NCBI RefSeq assembly: GCF_004770745.1
Contig: NZ_RQGD01000035.1
Span: forward strand, 186,001-250,000
Length of the DNA: 64,000 nt
Source: Leptospira ognonensis
Lineage (GTDB): Bacteria; Spirochaetota; Leptospiria; Leptospirales; Leptospiraceae
Reading direction: 5' to 3'
Below the pieces are notes generated by a model. It had not been told where the DNA came from and made no database searches. It saw only the letters and a program-made list of their open reading frames with translations. Below, in pieces: positions 35,188 through 44,141 of the stretch. Each line of letters opens with the position of its first letter. Positions within the stretch are counted from its first letter, which is position 1. The translations under genes were made by a program, and so were the position numbers.

Positions 35188-36012
35188 ATGGACAAGAAAA
35201 AAATATTCGAGTCTCTCGTGGACATTTTCGATGATGCGCAATATTTTATTAAGAAAAATTCTCTTCCGATTTTTCACTTAAGATCTGAAGCGGATCCGCA
35301 TGATATTGCATTTAGCTGGAAAGCACTGACAAAAAAAACTAAGGAACAAAAACAGAAAGAAACACAGGAAAAACAAAGGACAAATAGGGAACTTGCAAAC
35401 TTTCCATGTAGTTTATGTTCAAATAAGACCACAGGAATAAAAAATTATTTTTACCCAGGTCGATTTCCTATCCTTGTTTTACACTATTCAGGAGCAAGTT
35501 CTAGTAAGGAAAAGCCTTTTGTAAAAAAAAATCCGAAACAAGTATTTAAGGAAGAACTGACCGGGAAGGTATGGAATGATTTAATTAAGAGTGTATATCA
35601 TTTTTCTTCAGAAGAGTTATTCTACCAGGAATATCCAGCGTGTAACTTCAGTGCTGTTTCCGTAAAAGATGAAGATTGGAAAGTTCGGACCGAAAATTGT
35701 AAATCATTCGTTGAAGATAACGTGAGGGAGTTTGATTTGAAAGGAATCATATTATTAGGTTCTTCAGCAAAGCACGTGTTTGGAGCTGAGTTAGCGAAAC
35801 AAATGGTTGGAAAACTTACAACTTGGCAATTCAGTGGAAAAGAAATACCTGTTATGACATTAAGATCTCCAGAGGCCCTCGTATTTTTAGATGAAAAAAG
35901 TAAACAAAAATCGGAAGAGAAAAGCTTATTTCATTATGCGGAGGAAAAAAATGCTTTGGAACTAGCTTATAAGGAGCAACTGTCTATTCTTTTAAATGAA
36001 GTGAAACGCTAA
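35188..36012 (+). CDS. Uracil-DNA glycosylase-like iron-sulfur protein (divergent)
   Basis: The 274-residue protein has four cysteines in the arrangement C74-X2-C77 ... C152-X18-C171, followed by GIILLGSSAKHVFG (186-199), the pattern of family 4/5 uracil-DNA glycosylases that carry a [4Fe-4S] cluster. The catalytic first motif (GEAPG in active enzymes) is not visible; the matching region reads PGRFPILVLHYSGASS. Nor is the HPS-like third motif recognised: the segment VMTLRSPEALVFL occupies its place. It may be an inactive relative or a different nucleic-acid enzyme. It lies between ntrX (2 bases) and priA (4 bases). Confidence 0.62.
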   Translation: MDKKKIFESLVDIFDDAQYFIKKNSLPIFHLRSEADPHDIAFSWKALTKKTKEQKQKETQEKQRTNRELANFPCSLCSNKTTGIKNYFYPGRFPILVLHYSGASSSKEKPFVKKNPKQVFKEELTGKVWNDLIKSVYHFSSEELFYQEYPACNFSAVSVKDEDWKVRTENCKSFVEDNVREFDLKGIILLGSSAKHVFGAELAKQMVGKLTTWQFSGKEIPVMTLRSPEALVFLDEKSKQKSEEKSLFHYAEEKNALELAYKEQLSILLNEVKR

Positions 36013-36016
36013 AACT

Positions 36017-37978
36017 ATGATCTTGTATGCAGAGGTTGCTTTGAATGTCAGTTGGACGCAAAATTCATTAACTTACCAATATCCTGAAAAAATTGCAGAA
36101 ATTTCCCCAGGCATTAGAGTCTTAGTCGAATTAAATGGGAAAGAAATTGAGGGTGTCGTTCTAAGCAGTCATCATAATGAACCGAACTATGAAACGCGAA
36201 GGATTATCAAAATCATTGATCGCGACCCAGTCATAACCAGCGAACAAATTGAACTCGGACTTTGGATGTCTGAGATGTATCTCTCCTCATTAGGGGAAGC
36301 ATTGTTTAAAATGGTTCCTAAAGGTAAAAGAAAAAAAAGTTCCCATATGATTCCTTATCAGATAAATAAAGAGCTTTTATTTGCGTTAAATGAGGAGCAG
36401 GAGTTTGTAAAGAAAAACATTCTAACTTCAACCGTCGACGAAAAGGTACATCTACTCTTTGGAATTACGGGCAGTGGAAAAACGGAAGTCTATCTGCATT
36501 TGATGAAGGAGATACTTGAAACGACTACTGGTCAGGTTCTGTTATTGGTACCAGAAATCAGCTTAACCTATCCGACAGTAAAACGAATCGAAGCCATTTT
36601 CCCAAATCAGATTGCGATCCTACATTCTTATTTACGTACTAAAGAAAAGTTTCAGAACTATTCAGATGTTTTATTAAATAAAAAACGAATCGTAATCGGT
36701 ACACGCTCCGCTGTATTTGCTCCCTTTTCCGATCTAAAGTTAGTCATCATAGATGAAGAGCATGATACTTCTTATAAAGAGAATGCAAACCCTAGGTATC
36801 ATGCGAGGCAAATTGCCCACCAAAGAATTTCACAAACAAATGGCAAACTCGTTCTCGGTAGTGCCACTCCATCCATTGAAATTTACCACCAAGCAATGCT
36901 CGGGAAAATTGGGTTTCATCGCCTCACTAAACGTGCCAATCTAGATGCGACACTTGCAAAAATAGAAGTAAATCAAACGGTTGATGATAAAAAATTAGTT
37001 TCAGGTGATCTGCAATTCCGAATCCAGGATCGTTTAAAAAAACAGGAACAAACACTCATTCTATTGAATCGACGCGGCTACAGTCCCTTTATCTTTTCAA
37101 AGAATACAAAAGAGTATATCCTCTGCCCGAAATGCTCCTCAACATTATGTTATCATAAGGATGGAAATGCTCGATGTCATCTTTGCGGATTTAAAGAATC
37201 GATGCAACAAATCAGTCACAGGGAAAATGGTGAGATTGAGCTTGTAGGTTCGGGGACACAGAAATTAGAAGAAAATTTACTATCTCTTTTCCCGAAGGCA
37301 CGTGTAGAACGTCTCGACCAGGATTCGACTCGAAATAAGGAAATCATTGAAGAGGTGTTAGAAAGGCTCGAAACGGGTCAGTTGGATATTTTGACTGGCA
37401 CCCAAATGGTGGCGAAAGGTTTGGACTATCCGAATGTTACCCTTGTCGGAATCATTAATGCCAATCATGGACTTGGAGTGCCCGATTTTCGAAGTTCAGA
37501 ACGTACTTTTTCTCTGATCTCTCAAGTTGCAGGCAGGGCTGGGCGCGGAAAAATCCCTGGTGAAGTTTATATCCAATCAAGTGATCCTACGCATCCAGTG
37601 ATTCAACTGGCACTCAAACAAGATTTTCATGAATTTTATAAATGGGAAATTGAGTTCCGGAGATCACTTCGTTATCCGCCTTTTTCTCGATTGGCAAGAC
37701 TTGTATTTCGCTCTCACGATGATGATCTTTGTGCCAAGGTAAGCATTGAATACAGGGAAAATTTATCTGCCCTCATAACAGATGAGATGTCCATCCAAAT
37801 ACTTGGGCCTTCTCCCTGTCCCTTTCAAAAAATAGATAATAATTATCGTTATCACATACTTCTCAAGGCTTCCAAAATCAGTACGCTTCGAGATATCTTA
37901 AAAACAATTAAGGAGAAAGTAAAAGTCAATTCACGTTGTTATGTGGAATATGATCTAGATCCAACGGAAATGGTTTGA
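36017..37978 (+). CDS. priA: Primosomal protein N' (PriA helicase)
   Basis: The 653-residue helicase has the N-terminal 3'-end-binding domain (about 1-100), Walker A GITGSGKTEVYL (149-160), DEAH-like IDEEHDTSYK and motif VI-type VAGRAGRGKIPGEV. It restarts stalled forks. Only one zinc finger remains: C370-P-K-C373 and C387-H-L-C390. The other PriA Cys pairs (CDECG before it and CPSCG after it in E. coli) are replaced by SKNTKEY and ISHRENGEIEL. Two TTG/ATG-type starts are not needed: the ATG at 36017 fits. Its stop overlaps the possible fmt ORF start. Confidence 0.93.
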   Translation: MILYAEVALNVSWTQNSLTYQYPEKIAEISPGIRVLVELNGKEIEGVVLSSHHNEPNYETRRIIKIIDRDPVITSEQIELGLWMSEMYLSSLGEALFKMVPKGKRKKSSHMIPYQINKELLFALNEEQEFVKKNILTSTVDEKVHLLFGITGSGKTEVYLHLMKEILETTTGQVLLLVPEISLTYPTVKRIEAIFPNQIAILHSYLRTKEKFQNYSDVLLNKKRIVIGTRSAVFAPFSDLKLVIIDEEHDTSYKENANPRYHARQIAHQRISQTNGKLVLGSATPSIEIYHQAMLGKIGFHRLTKRANLDATLAKIEVNQTVDDKKLVSGDLQFRIQDRLKKQEQTLILLNRRGYSPFIFSKNTKEYILCPKCSSTLCYHKDGNARCHLCGFKESMQQISHRENGEIELVGSGTQKLEENLLSLFPKARVERLDQDSTRNKEIIEEVLERLETGQLDILTGTQMVAKGLDYPNVTLVGIINANHGLGVPDFRSSERTFSLISQVAGRAGRGKIPGEVYIQSSDPTHPVIQLALKQDFHEFYKWEIEFRRSLRYPPFSRLARLVFRSHDDDLCAKVSIEYRENLSALITDEMSIQILGPSPCPFQKIDNNYRYHILLKASKISTLRDILKTIKEKVKVNSRCYVEYDLDPTEMV

Positions 37979-38019
37979 AACAATCTTGCCAGATTCATGG
38001 GAAAAAAAATTCTAATACT

Positions 38020-38970
38020 ATGTCCATCTCCATCGGATACTTTGGTTCTCCACATTTCTCCGCGAAAGTTCTGGAAGATATGCTTACTGCTGGGATCAAA
38101 GTTGATTTTGTAGTTACCAATATTGACAAACCGGTCGGCAGAAAAAAAGAACTTACAGGAACGCCTGTAAAACAGATCGCTCAAAAATATAATATTCCAG
38201 TTTTGCAATCGGAACGCCTCCGCCTGGATGCTGAGATACAAAATAAGATACTTTCCTTTCCATCGGATCTGCATGTCGTCTTTGCGTATGGTTCCATAAT
38301 CCCTGAAAATGTTTTCACCGCTCCAAAATACGGAAGCATCAACCTCCACGGTAGCTTGCTGCCTAAGTTTCGTGGAGCCTCACCTGTACAATCCTTTCTT
38401 TTGAGTGGGGAAACAGAGACGGGCTTCACAATCCAATACTTGGCTCGCGAGGTTGATTCAGGAGACATCATATATTCAGAAAAATGGGAAAGCTCAATCC
38501 AAGATACGACCGAATCATTGTTAGCTGAAATAACGGAGAAAGGTAGCAAAAAAATCATTTCCCTTATCAAATCCATACCAGAAGTTTCTTTTTCGCGTAT
38601 CCCCCAAAAGCACGAAGAGGCCACTCACTGCAGAAAGATCACATCCGAGAACCGTCCAATTGATTGGGTGGCAAGTGCATTTTCCATCCACAATCAAATC
38701 AGAGCGTTATTTCCAGACCCACTTGCTTATACAACCTTTCGTGAAAAGAGAATCATTCTCCTGAGAAGCTCTCTTGCGGAAGGAACCACGGGGAAGTCAG
38801 ATAAGAAAGCTGGTAGCTTTTTCCTAGGGGAGAAAAAAAGGCTTTTCTGTGTTTGCGGAGACGGAAACCTGCTAGGTATAGAGCAGGTTCAGCCAGAGGG
38901 TAAAAAGCCAATGTCTGGATTTGATTTTTTTAATGGAGCTCGGGCCCAGCCTGAGGAAACTTTTTTGTGA
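38020..38970 (+). CDS. fmt: Methionyl-tRNA formyltransferase
   Basis: The ATG at 38020 gives SISIGYFGSPHFSAKVLEDML, aligning with the start of Fmt; a TTG at 37975 would add 15 unlike residues. The 316-residue enzyme has the formyl-transfer motifs INLHGSLLPKFRGASPVQ (with N, H and D: REVDSGDIIYSE) and the C-terminal OB-like domain (about 210-316; FPDPLAYTTFREKRIILL). It formylates initiator Met-tRNA. The stop overlaps the GTG start of the PASTA gene (GTGA). Confidence 0.92.
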   Translation: MSISIGYFGSPHFSAKVLEDMLTAGIKVDFVVTNIDKPVGRKKELTGTPVKQIAQKYNIPVLQSERLRLDAEIQNKILSFPSDLHVVFAYGSIIPENVFTAPKYGSINLHGSLLPKFRGASPVQSFLLSGETETGFTIQYLAREVDSGDIIYSEKWESSIQDTTESLLAEITEKGSKKIISLIKSIPEVSFSRIPQKHEEATHCRKITSENRPIDWVASAFSIHNQIRALFPDPLAYTTFREKRIILLRSSLAEGTTGKSDKKAGSFFLGEKKRLFCVCGDGNLLGIEQVQPEGKKPMSGFDFFNGARAQPEETFL

Positions 38971-39986
38971 AAGAAAAATTTCTAAAAATATTACCTTACA
39001 GCGGTTATGTTCTTTTCTTGAGTCTAGGATTGTTATTATTTTTTGTTGCAGCCTTTCTTGTCGTTGTTGTTCGAACAAAAGATGAGCAAAAACTCACCAT
39101 GCCATCAGTAATTGGCAAGAACTACATTGAAGTTCATAATGAGCTCCAACGACTCCAGTTAAAGGTTCGTTTAGAAACCCTTCGCATCCCGGAAAAAACA
39201 GATGGTATCGTCCTTGCCCAGTCCATAGATCCTGGTAAGGAAGTTGAGGCAGGTTCCAAAATCTATTTAACTGTGAATATTGGTTTTGATCGAGTGACTA
39301 TACCTGATTTAAAAGGGCAGGATTTGAAGCGAGCAAAAGCCATTTTGGAAAAAGTCCTTTCAGGAGAAGTTTACGTTCCATTAACGCTTGGCGGCGTCAC
39401 ATATGTTCCGTCAGTTGGCGATGAACCACCAGACACAGTCATCGATCAAATTCCTCTTCCTGGAAAAGAAACTCATTCGGGTGAAAAAATTTATCTTCTC
39501 GTTACGGAAGGAACATCTGAAAAAAAATCGAGTCTTCTCGAGGGAGATAAGAACATAGAAACGTATCTCACCGGCATTCCGACACCATTTGCTATCGATC
39601 ATCTGCAGAGAAAAAAAATTCCTTACTCGATCACTGAAATCAAAAAAGCTGAGATCCGAGAAAATTCAGGATTAACAGAGTCTGTCAAAATGACGGGAAC
39701 GGGTGCACAAATAGTTTCCTATTTGCATAAGGCAGAAGAAAAGCTTAATTATATTTATGAGTCGGTGACCTATACCATTGACGATGATGATAGTTATACG
39801 GCTATCCTATCTTATATAGATAAGGCTTCTGGCAATGAACTTAAGAAAGAAATCCTATCGTCTCAGTTGTTCAAAGAGGATGCGAAAATCAATTTGCTGT
39901 TTTTCCGCGGCGAGGATGTAACTCTCACTCTTGTCGGGACAAATACTGGGGAAGCAAAGTCTTGGAAATTTAAAGGGAAATATTAA
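38967..39986 (+). CDS. PASTA-domain membrane protein
   Basis: The 339-residue protein starts at GTG 38967, with GAGGA about 9 bases upstream. It has one N-terminal membrane helix (about 11-32) and then PASTA domains: [27 protein letters not shown] (about 43-70), [21 protein letters not shown] and a third less regular one. PASTA domains bind peptidoglycan or beta-lactam-like ligands. No kinase or transpeptidase domain is present, so it is a stand-alone PASTA protein facing the periplasm. The C-terminal part (about 190-339) is not recognised. Placement between fmt and rpe resembles the bacterial order fmt-...-pasta-rpe. Confidence 0.85.
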   Translation: MKEKFLKILPYSGYVLFLSLGLLLFFVAAFLVVVVRTKDEQKLTMPSVIGKNYIEVHNELQRLQLKVRLETLRIPEKTDGIVLAQSIDPGKEVEAGSKIYLTVNIGFDRVTIPDLKGQDLKRAKAILEKVLSGEVYVPLTLGGVTYVPSVGDEPPDTVIDQIPLPGKETHSGEKIYLLVTEGTSEKKSSLLEGDKNIETYLTGIPTPFAIDHLQRKKIPYSITEIKKAEIRENSGLTESVKMTGTGAQIVSYLHKAEEKLNYIYESVTYTIDDDDSYTAILSYIDKASGNELKKEILSSQLFKEDAKINLLFFRGEDVTLTLVGTNTGEAKSWKFKGKY

Positions 39987-39990
39987 GATC

Positions 39991-40638
39991 ATGAAAATTT
40001 CAGCCTCCATTCTCGCAGCCAAATTAACCAATCTGACAAATGAGCTCCCAACCTACAAACAAGAGAGTATCGATTTCATTCATATGGATGTGATGGATGG
40101 AAATTTTGTTCCCCAAATTTCTTTTGGCGAAGCATTTACAAAGGAAGTGAAAGAGCTCACCAAGATTCCTTTGGATGTTCATCTCATGGTCTCAAAACCG
40201 GAAGATCATGTAAGCAAATACTTTCAGTTTCAGCCGTATTGCATTACCTTTCATATAGAGACGACTCACTTCGCAGTGAGGCTGGCAGAGGAAATTAGAA
40301 AGTCGGGGAGCAAAGTTGGTGTTTCTCTCAACCCACAAACTCCACCGGAAGCGATTTCGACCCTCCTACCGTATCTAGATTTGGTTTTGCTCATGACTGT
40401 TGATCCTGGATTTTACGGCCAAAGTTTCATTAAATCGGGATTTGAGAAGATTGAAAAGATTCGGAAAATGACAAAGGATTATGGTATCGAGCTTGAGGTG
40501 GATGGGGGAGTGAATGAATCAAATATCAAAGACCTGGCAGGCCTCGGTGTGGATTTATGTGTAGTGGGTTCGGGACTTTACAAGACCGGCGATCCGAATG
40601 CACAAGGTAAAAAATTAAAGGAACTCGCAAAAAGCTAG
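39991..40638 (+). CDS. rpe: Ribulose-phosphate 3-epimerase
   Basis: The ATG at 39991 gives [20 protein letters not shown], the proper opening; an ORF start at 39931 lies inside the PASTA gene. The 215-residue TIM-barrel enzyme has [51 protein letters not shown] and [12 protein letters not shown] with the two catalytic aspartates and metal-binding histidines. It interconverts ribulose-5-phosphate and xylulose-5-phosphate in the pentose phosphate pathway. The 61-base gap downstream contains a promoter-like sequence. Confidence 0.95.
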   Translation: MKISASILAAKLTNLTNELPTYKQESIDFIHMDVMDGNFVPQISFGEAFTKEVKELTKIPLDVHLMVSKPEDHVSKYFQFQPYCITFHIETTHFAVRLAEEIRKSGSKVGVSLNPQTPPEAISTLLPYLDLVLLMTVDPGFYGQSFIKSGFEKIEKIRKMTKDYGIELEVDGGVNESNIKDLAGLGVDLCVVGSGLYKTGDPNAQGKKLKELAKS

Positions 40639-40648
40639 GAACTCGCTC

Positions 40649-40675
40649 TTGACAGAGAGGGTTAGTTTCTAAAAG
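40649..40675 (+). promoter_or_regulatory. Candidate promoter for rpsP operon
   Basis: TTGACA (40649-40654) is followed after 15 bases by TAAAAG (40670-40675), 25 bases before the rpsP start. The short spacer lowers confidence. Confidence 0.4.
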
Positions 40676-40699
40676 TTGTTGCAGAAGAGGTATTTTTTC

Positions 40700-40960
40700 T
40701 TGGTTAAGTTAAGATTACAAAGAACTGGAACGAAAGCAGACCCGCACTATAGAATCGTTGCCGCAGACATCCGTGCACCACGTGATGGTCGTTTTATCGA
40801 GGCAGTAGGTCATTTTCACCCAAGTGCACACGTTGCCAGCCAAAAATCCATTTTCAATGAAGAGAAGACACTTTCTTGGTTAAAAAAAGGTGCGCAACCT
40901 ACCGATACTGTGCTCGCCCTTCTTAAGAAAGATGGCATCTGGGCAAAACACAAAGGTTAA
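40700..40960 (+). CDS. rpsP: 30S ribosomal protein S16
   Basis: The TTG at 40700 is preceded by AGAAGAGG at 8 bases and yields [20 protein letters not shown], the S16 opening. Earlier in-frame TTG codons (40676, 40679) come before the ribosome site. The 86-residue protein has the typical [20 protein letters not shown] and ends AKHKG. First gene of the rpsP-khpA-rimM-trmD-rplS block, the order seen in most bacteria. Confidence 0.95.
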   Translation: MVKLRLQRTGTKADPHYRIVAADIRAPRDGRFIEAVGHFHPSAHVASQKSIFNEEKTLSWLKKGAQPTDTVLALLKKDGIWAKHKG

Positions 40961-40972
40961 TCCTTTCTCCAC

Positions 40973-41203
40973 ATGGAATCACTCGTTAAATACATTGTTC
41001 ACTCCCTAGTGGATCAGCCTGACCAGGTTTCTGTGACACAGATACCTGGCGAAGAGGAATCAGTGATTGAGCTCAGAGTAGCTCAAAAAGATTTGGGAAA
41101 GGTCATCGGCAAAAATGGCAGGATTGCCAAGTCATTGCGAACCGTTCTCCAAGCAGCTGGCACCAAACAAGGCAAAAACTTCACTCTAGAAATTGTCGAC
41201 TGA
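40973..41203 (+). CDS. khpA: KH-domain RNA-binding protein KhpA
   Basis: The 76-residue protein is a single KH domain with the GxxG loop in [19 protein letters not shown]. It corresponds to KhpA/YlqC, which binds RNA with KhpB and influences cell division or small RNAs in other bacteria. Position between rpsP and rimM is the usual one. The stop overlaps the rimM start region. Confidence 0.93.
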   Translation: MESLVKYIVHSLVDQPDQVSVTQIPGEEESVIELRVAQKDLGKVIGKNGRIAKSLRTVLQAAGTKQGKNFTLEIVD

Positions 41204-41735
41204 AAAACCATTGATCAAGGTGGGGTCCTTCGGCTCCACTCACGGCATCAAAGGAAACATCAAAATTCATACGACGGGAGATGCTCTTGCGAGCGTTTCT
41301 TTGCCACTCACGTGCGAAATTAAATTGCAAGATGGGAGTCTAAAAACAATTTCCATCCAGTCCATTACCCCGAATGGAAACACACTCCTTGCGAAAATTG
41401 CCGGCTTTGACACGCCAGAAAGTTTAGCTCCACTTCGTAACGCTGTCATCCTCCTTCCCAAAGACCTCCTTCCCGAAATACCAGAGGACGAAGTCTATGT
41501 GATTGATCTCATTGGACTGTATGCGGTTACAAAATTAGGGGGAGAGTCGCTTGGTTATCAAATCGCTCAGGTCATGGACAATCCTGCCCATCCTATCCTC
41601 TGTTTCCACCCGATAGAGGAGAACAGGGAGCCAAAGGAAATTTTAGTTCCTTTCTTACATCTTTATGTTGGCGATTGGGACAAAGGAAAAAAACAAATTG
41701 AAGTTAGATCATGGGAGCTTTGGTTTGAGGTTTAA
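41193..41735 (+). CDS. rimM: Ribosome maturation factor RimM
   Basis: The 180-residue protein has [22 protein letters not shown] (RimM N-terminal opening) and the PRC-barrel part [16 protein letters not shown] with [10 protein letters not shown]. It assists maturation of the 30S head, near S19. The start is uncertain: TTG at 41193 (overlapping khpA) or TTG at 41211; neither has a strong ribosome site. The end overlaps the trmD start. Confidence 0.92.
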   Translation: MSTEKPLIKVGSFGSTHGIKGNIKIHTTGDALASVSLPLTCEIKLQDGSLKTISIQSITPNGNTLLAKIAGFDTPESLAPLRNAVILLPKDLLPEIPEDEVYVIDLIGLYAVTKLGGESLGYQIAQVMDNPAHPILCFHPIEENREPKEILVPFLHLYVGDWDKGKKQIEVRSWELWFEV

Positions 41736-42378
41736 TTTCATCACATTATTTCCAGACAAGATCGAGTCTTATTTTTCGACGGGTATTCCTGGCAAAGCGA
41801 GAACCAACCAAGTCATAGAAGTCAACACCATCCAGCTCAGAGACTTTGCCGGAAACAAACACAATAAGGTGGATGACACCATCTATGGAGGTGGTCCAGG
41901 CATGCTCATCCAAGTTGGGCCTGTTTACCGCGCACTCGAGTCACTTGGCGATAAGAAGGGGCTTGTCATACTTCTCAGTCCCTCGGGTGAACTTTTTGAC
42001 CAGCAGCTTGCCATGGAACTTGCCTGCGCGAGTGATTCGATTACCTTTATCTCTGGGTATTACGAGGGAGTGGACCACCGCGTCACAGAGCATTTAATTG
42101 ACAGGGAAGTGGCCATTGGAAATTATGTAATTTCATCGGGTGATTTGGCCTCTCTTGTAGTTGCTGATTCGATTTCTAGACTTGTGCCGGGATTTCTTGG
42201 CAAAGAAGCAAGCCTAGCGGAAGAATCGCATAATGCGGAAGAAGAATTAGAATACCCGCAGTACACCAAACCTTTTGAATTTATGGGTTGGACTGTTCCG
42301 GAGATCTTAGTGAACGGTAATCACGAAGAAATTCGAAAATGGCGGCAGAAGAACCGCAAAACTAGAAATCATCCTTAG
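41725..42378 (+). CDS. trmD: tRNA (guanine-N1)-methyltransferase
   Basis: The TTG at 41725, inside the last codons of rimM and preceded by GGGAG, gives [17 protein letters not shown], the correct opening; a start at 41665 would add 20 unlike residues. The 217-residue SPOUT enzyme has [39 protein letters not shown] and the knot segment [26 protein letters not shown] with catalytic Asp in VADS. It methylates G37 of tRNAs. The usual GGE of the knot is SGD here. Confidence 0.95.
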   Translation: MRFNFITLFPDKIESYFSTGIPGKARTNQVIEVNTIQLRDFAGNKHNKVDDTIYGGGPGMLIQVGPVYRALESLGDKKGLVILLSPSGELFDQQLAMELACASDSITFISGYYEGVDHRVTEHLIDREVAIGNYVISSGDLASLVVADSISRLVPGFLGKEASLAEESHNAEEELEYPQYTKPFEFMGWTVPEILVNGNHEEIRKWRQKNRKTRNHP

Positions 42379-42386
42379 AGGAAGCC

Positions 42387-42821
42387 ATGAATCAAATCTT
42401 AGAACAGGCACTTGCCAGCGAGCCAAAAAACGAGTTAAATTTTGAAATTGGTGATACTGTTAAGGTTCACTATAAAATTGTAGAATCTGGAAAAGAACGG
42501 ATTCAGGTTTATGAAGGGATTGTCATTTCAATCGCAAATAAATCACACAGCAAGACTTTTACGGTAAGACGTATTTCCTACGATATCGGAGTGGAGAGAA
42601 TTTTTCCATTACACAGCCCGAGAATTGCCAAAATTGAACTTGTTCGTAAAGGTAGCGTTAGACGAGCTAAACTTTTCTATCTTCGTGAGAAAAAAGGTAA
42701 GTCTGGACGGATCAAAGAAAGAAAGGGCGGTCAGGCGATTGTTGCTAAGGACAAAAAACGTCAGGATGAGGCGGCAAAAAAAGCGGCTTCGGCTCCAGCG
42801 GCAGAGGCCACACCGGCATAA
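42387..42821 (+). CDS. rplS: 50S ribosomal protein L19
   Basis: The 144-residue protein contains [58 protein letters not shown] and [21 protein letters not shown], all L19 landmarks. It exceeds the usual length of about 115-120 by a Lys/Ala-rich tail ([23 protein letters not shown]). L19 sits at the 30S-50S interface. The tail codons include GCA AAA AAA, a run of seven As. A terminator-like hairpin follows. Confidence 0.95.
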   Translation: MNQILEQALASEPKNELNFEIGDTVKVHYKIVESGKERIQVYEGIVISIANKSHSKTFTVRRISYDIGVERIFPLHSPRIAKIELVRKGSVRRAKLFYLREKKGKSGRIKERKGGQAIVAKDKKRQDEAAKKAASAPAAEATPA

Positions 42822-42836
42822 CGTATTCCTTCGAAA

Positions 42837-42873
42837 AAACTCCGAAAAGGCCTTACTTTCCGGAGTTTCTTTT
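42837..42873 (+). terminator. Hairpin with T-rich tail after rplS (possible terminator)
   Basis: AAACTCCG (42837-42844) pairs with CGGAGTTT (42861-42868) around a 16-base loop and is followed by CTTTT. It would end the rplS transcript, but the same stretch is also open in the rnhB frame, so its role is uncertain. Confidence 0.5.
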
Positions 42874-42892
42874 ACCTCCCCATTTAAAATCG

Positions 42893-43513
42893 ATTTCAGT
42901 TGATGAAGCCGGGCGGGGATGCCTCGCGGGTCCCGTTGCGATCGGCGTTGTTCATTTCTCCGAAACCACTCTCCGAAGGATGGCAAATTCTGAAATTCTG
43001 ATCGGAATTCGTGATTCGAAAATTTTAACTTTAGCTAAGCGAGAATTCTTTGCTGAGGAAGTGAAAAAACACGCTCTCTATTGGAAGGTCGTTTTCGTTT
43101 CACAGCGCTTTATCGACAAGTTCAACATCAATCAAGCAATCTTCTACGGAATCAATAGAGCCATTCCCGACAGCAATATCATAGAAAAACCTTTCCTCTT
43201 CATCGACGGAAATTACAAAGTAAAGTTCTCCAAACAAGTGGTAGGCTATTTTTCGCTTCCTAAAGGGGATGATCTAGTCCCGAGCATCTCCGCAGCATCC
43301 GTATTAGCTAAGACTTATAGAGACAGATACATGGAAAAAATGGATGCTAAGTATCCAGGCTATGGATTTTCAAAACACAAAGGTTATGGCACGGAGATGC
43401 ACCGTAAACAGATCGAGAGTCTTGGAATTTCTCCCATCCACAGGTTGAGTTTTCTTAAATTTCTCCGAAAGGAAAAGGAAGAGACTCTATTTAGCGATGG
43501 TGAACCTATTTGA
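42893..43513 (+). CDS. rnhB: Ribonuclease HII (start codon uncertain)
   Basis: The catalytic motif SVDEAGRGCLAGPV lies before the first ATG (42980), so the gene must start upstream, where no in-frame ATG, GTG or TTG exists back to the stop at the end of rplS. Candidates are ATT at 42893 (giving ISVDEAGRG) or ATA at 42818, overlapping the rplS stop. Further motifs are IGIRDSKILT and SAASVLAKTYRDRYM with KYPGYGFSKHKGYGT, so all four acidic residues (D, E, D, D) are present. It removes ribonucleotides from DNA. Overlaps the next gene by 17 bases. Confidence 0.85.
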   Translation: MSVDEAGRGCLAGPVAIGVVHFSETTLRRMANSEILIGIRDSKILTLAKREFFAEEVKKHALYWKVVFVSQRFIDKFNINQAIFYGINRAIPDSNIIEKPFLFIDGNYKVKFSKQVVGYFSLPKGDDLVPSISAASVLAKTYRDRYMEKMDAKYPGYGFSKHKGYGTEMHRKQIESLGISPIHRLSFLKFLRKEKEETLFSDGEPI

Positions 43514-44141
43514 ACCTTTCCTAATCTCCCTTCTAAGGAAACACCAAGTTTCTTTGGCAACTGCCAAAACGGAAGAGAGGCATGCTGATCAGGTGAGGAT
43601 TCCCGATACTAAACTTTTCTCGAAAATAACCTCAGCCTCAAAGCAAGAAGGAACCGCGGATCTTCCGATCGGGAACGTAGGTGTAAAGGCATCCTTTTTC
43701 TCCCCATGGAAGACGGAACGTTGGCTTGAAATTCTAAAAGATACGAAATCTACGACCTCTGAGGACACCAAGCCTCACTGGAACTTCCTTTTTCCCGAAA
43801 TTCCTTGGTCGAGTGAGCGAATCTACTGGCGTGATGAGAAGTCTAAATCTCAATTTTTCGGAACCCTCGGTAAAAATCAGGATACTTTCTGTCTCTGCTT
43901 GCTTTTTGATTCGCTACGCACCGGAAAGGTCTGGATTTATATAGAGCATTCGGTACGACCGGAGAGTTCATGCGCGATCATTTTCCAGACAGAAAAAGAC
44001 TTTATGAAAAGAAAAATCGAACAAGACAAGTCTCTCCTCCAGAAGGAATTGAAAAACCTAGGTAATATCCGAATTTCTGTGGAAACGAATAACGATAATT
44101 TGGTGAAAATGACACAAATACAACGGGGGATACTGGTATGA
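43497..44141 (+). CDS. FliK C-terminal-like protein (YlqG-like)
   Basis: The 214-residue protein is not clearly assigned by motif alone. Its C-terminal half (LLFDSLRTGKVWIYIEHS ... IIFQTEKDFMKRKI ... LQKELKNLGNIRISVET) follows the FliK C-terminal pattern LG-V-V-I ... F-E-xxxR-x-L ... L-x-L-L-x-G. Its place, after rnhB and just before an FlhB C-terminal homologue, is the same as ylqG-ylqH in Bacillus subtilis. A regulatory link to flagellar export is inferred. It overlaps rnhB by 17 and the next gene by 4 bases. Confidence 0.6.
   Translation: MVNLFEPFLISLLRKHQVSLATAKTEERHADQVRIPDTKLFSKITSASKQEGTADLPIGNVGVKASFFSPWKTERWLEILKDTKSTTSEDTKPHWNFLFPEIPWSSERIYWRDEKSKSQFFGTLGKNQDTFCLCLLFDSLRTGKVWIYIEHSVRPESSCAIIFQTEKDFMKRKIEQDKSLLQKELKNLGNIRISVETNNDNLVKMTQIQRGILV

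Noticed and set aside
38181..38624. A 147-codon minus-strand frame
   Set aside because: It is antisense to fmt; composition follows from the complementary codons.
42770..42830. Programmed -1 frameshift giving an L19-RNase HII fusion
   Set aside because: The A AAA AAA heptamer and open -1 frame are real, but no strong stimulatory structure is visible and a ribosomal-protein fusion is implausible; a non-ATG start is simpler. Kept only as an alternative.
42625..42903. A 92-codon plus-strand frame across the end of rplS
   Set aside because: It is a +1-frame shadow of rplS with an Arg/Lys-rich composition and no ribosome site; L19 explains the region.
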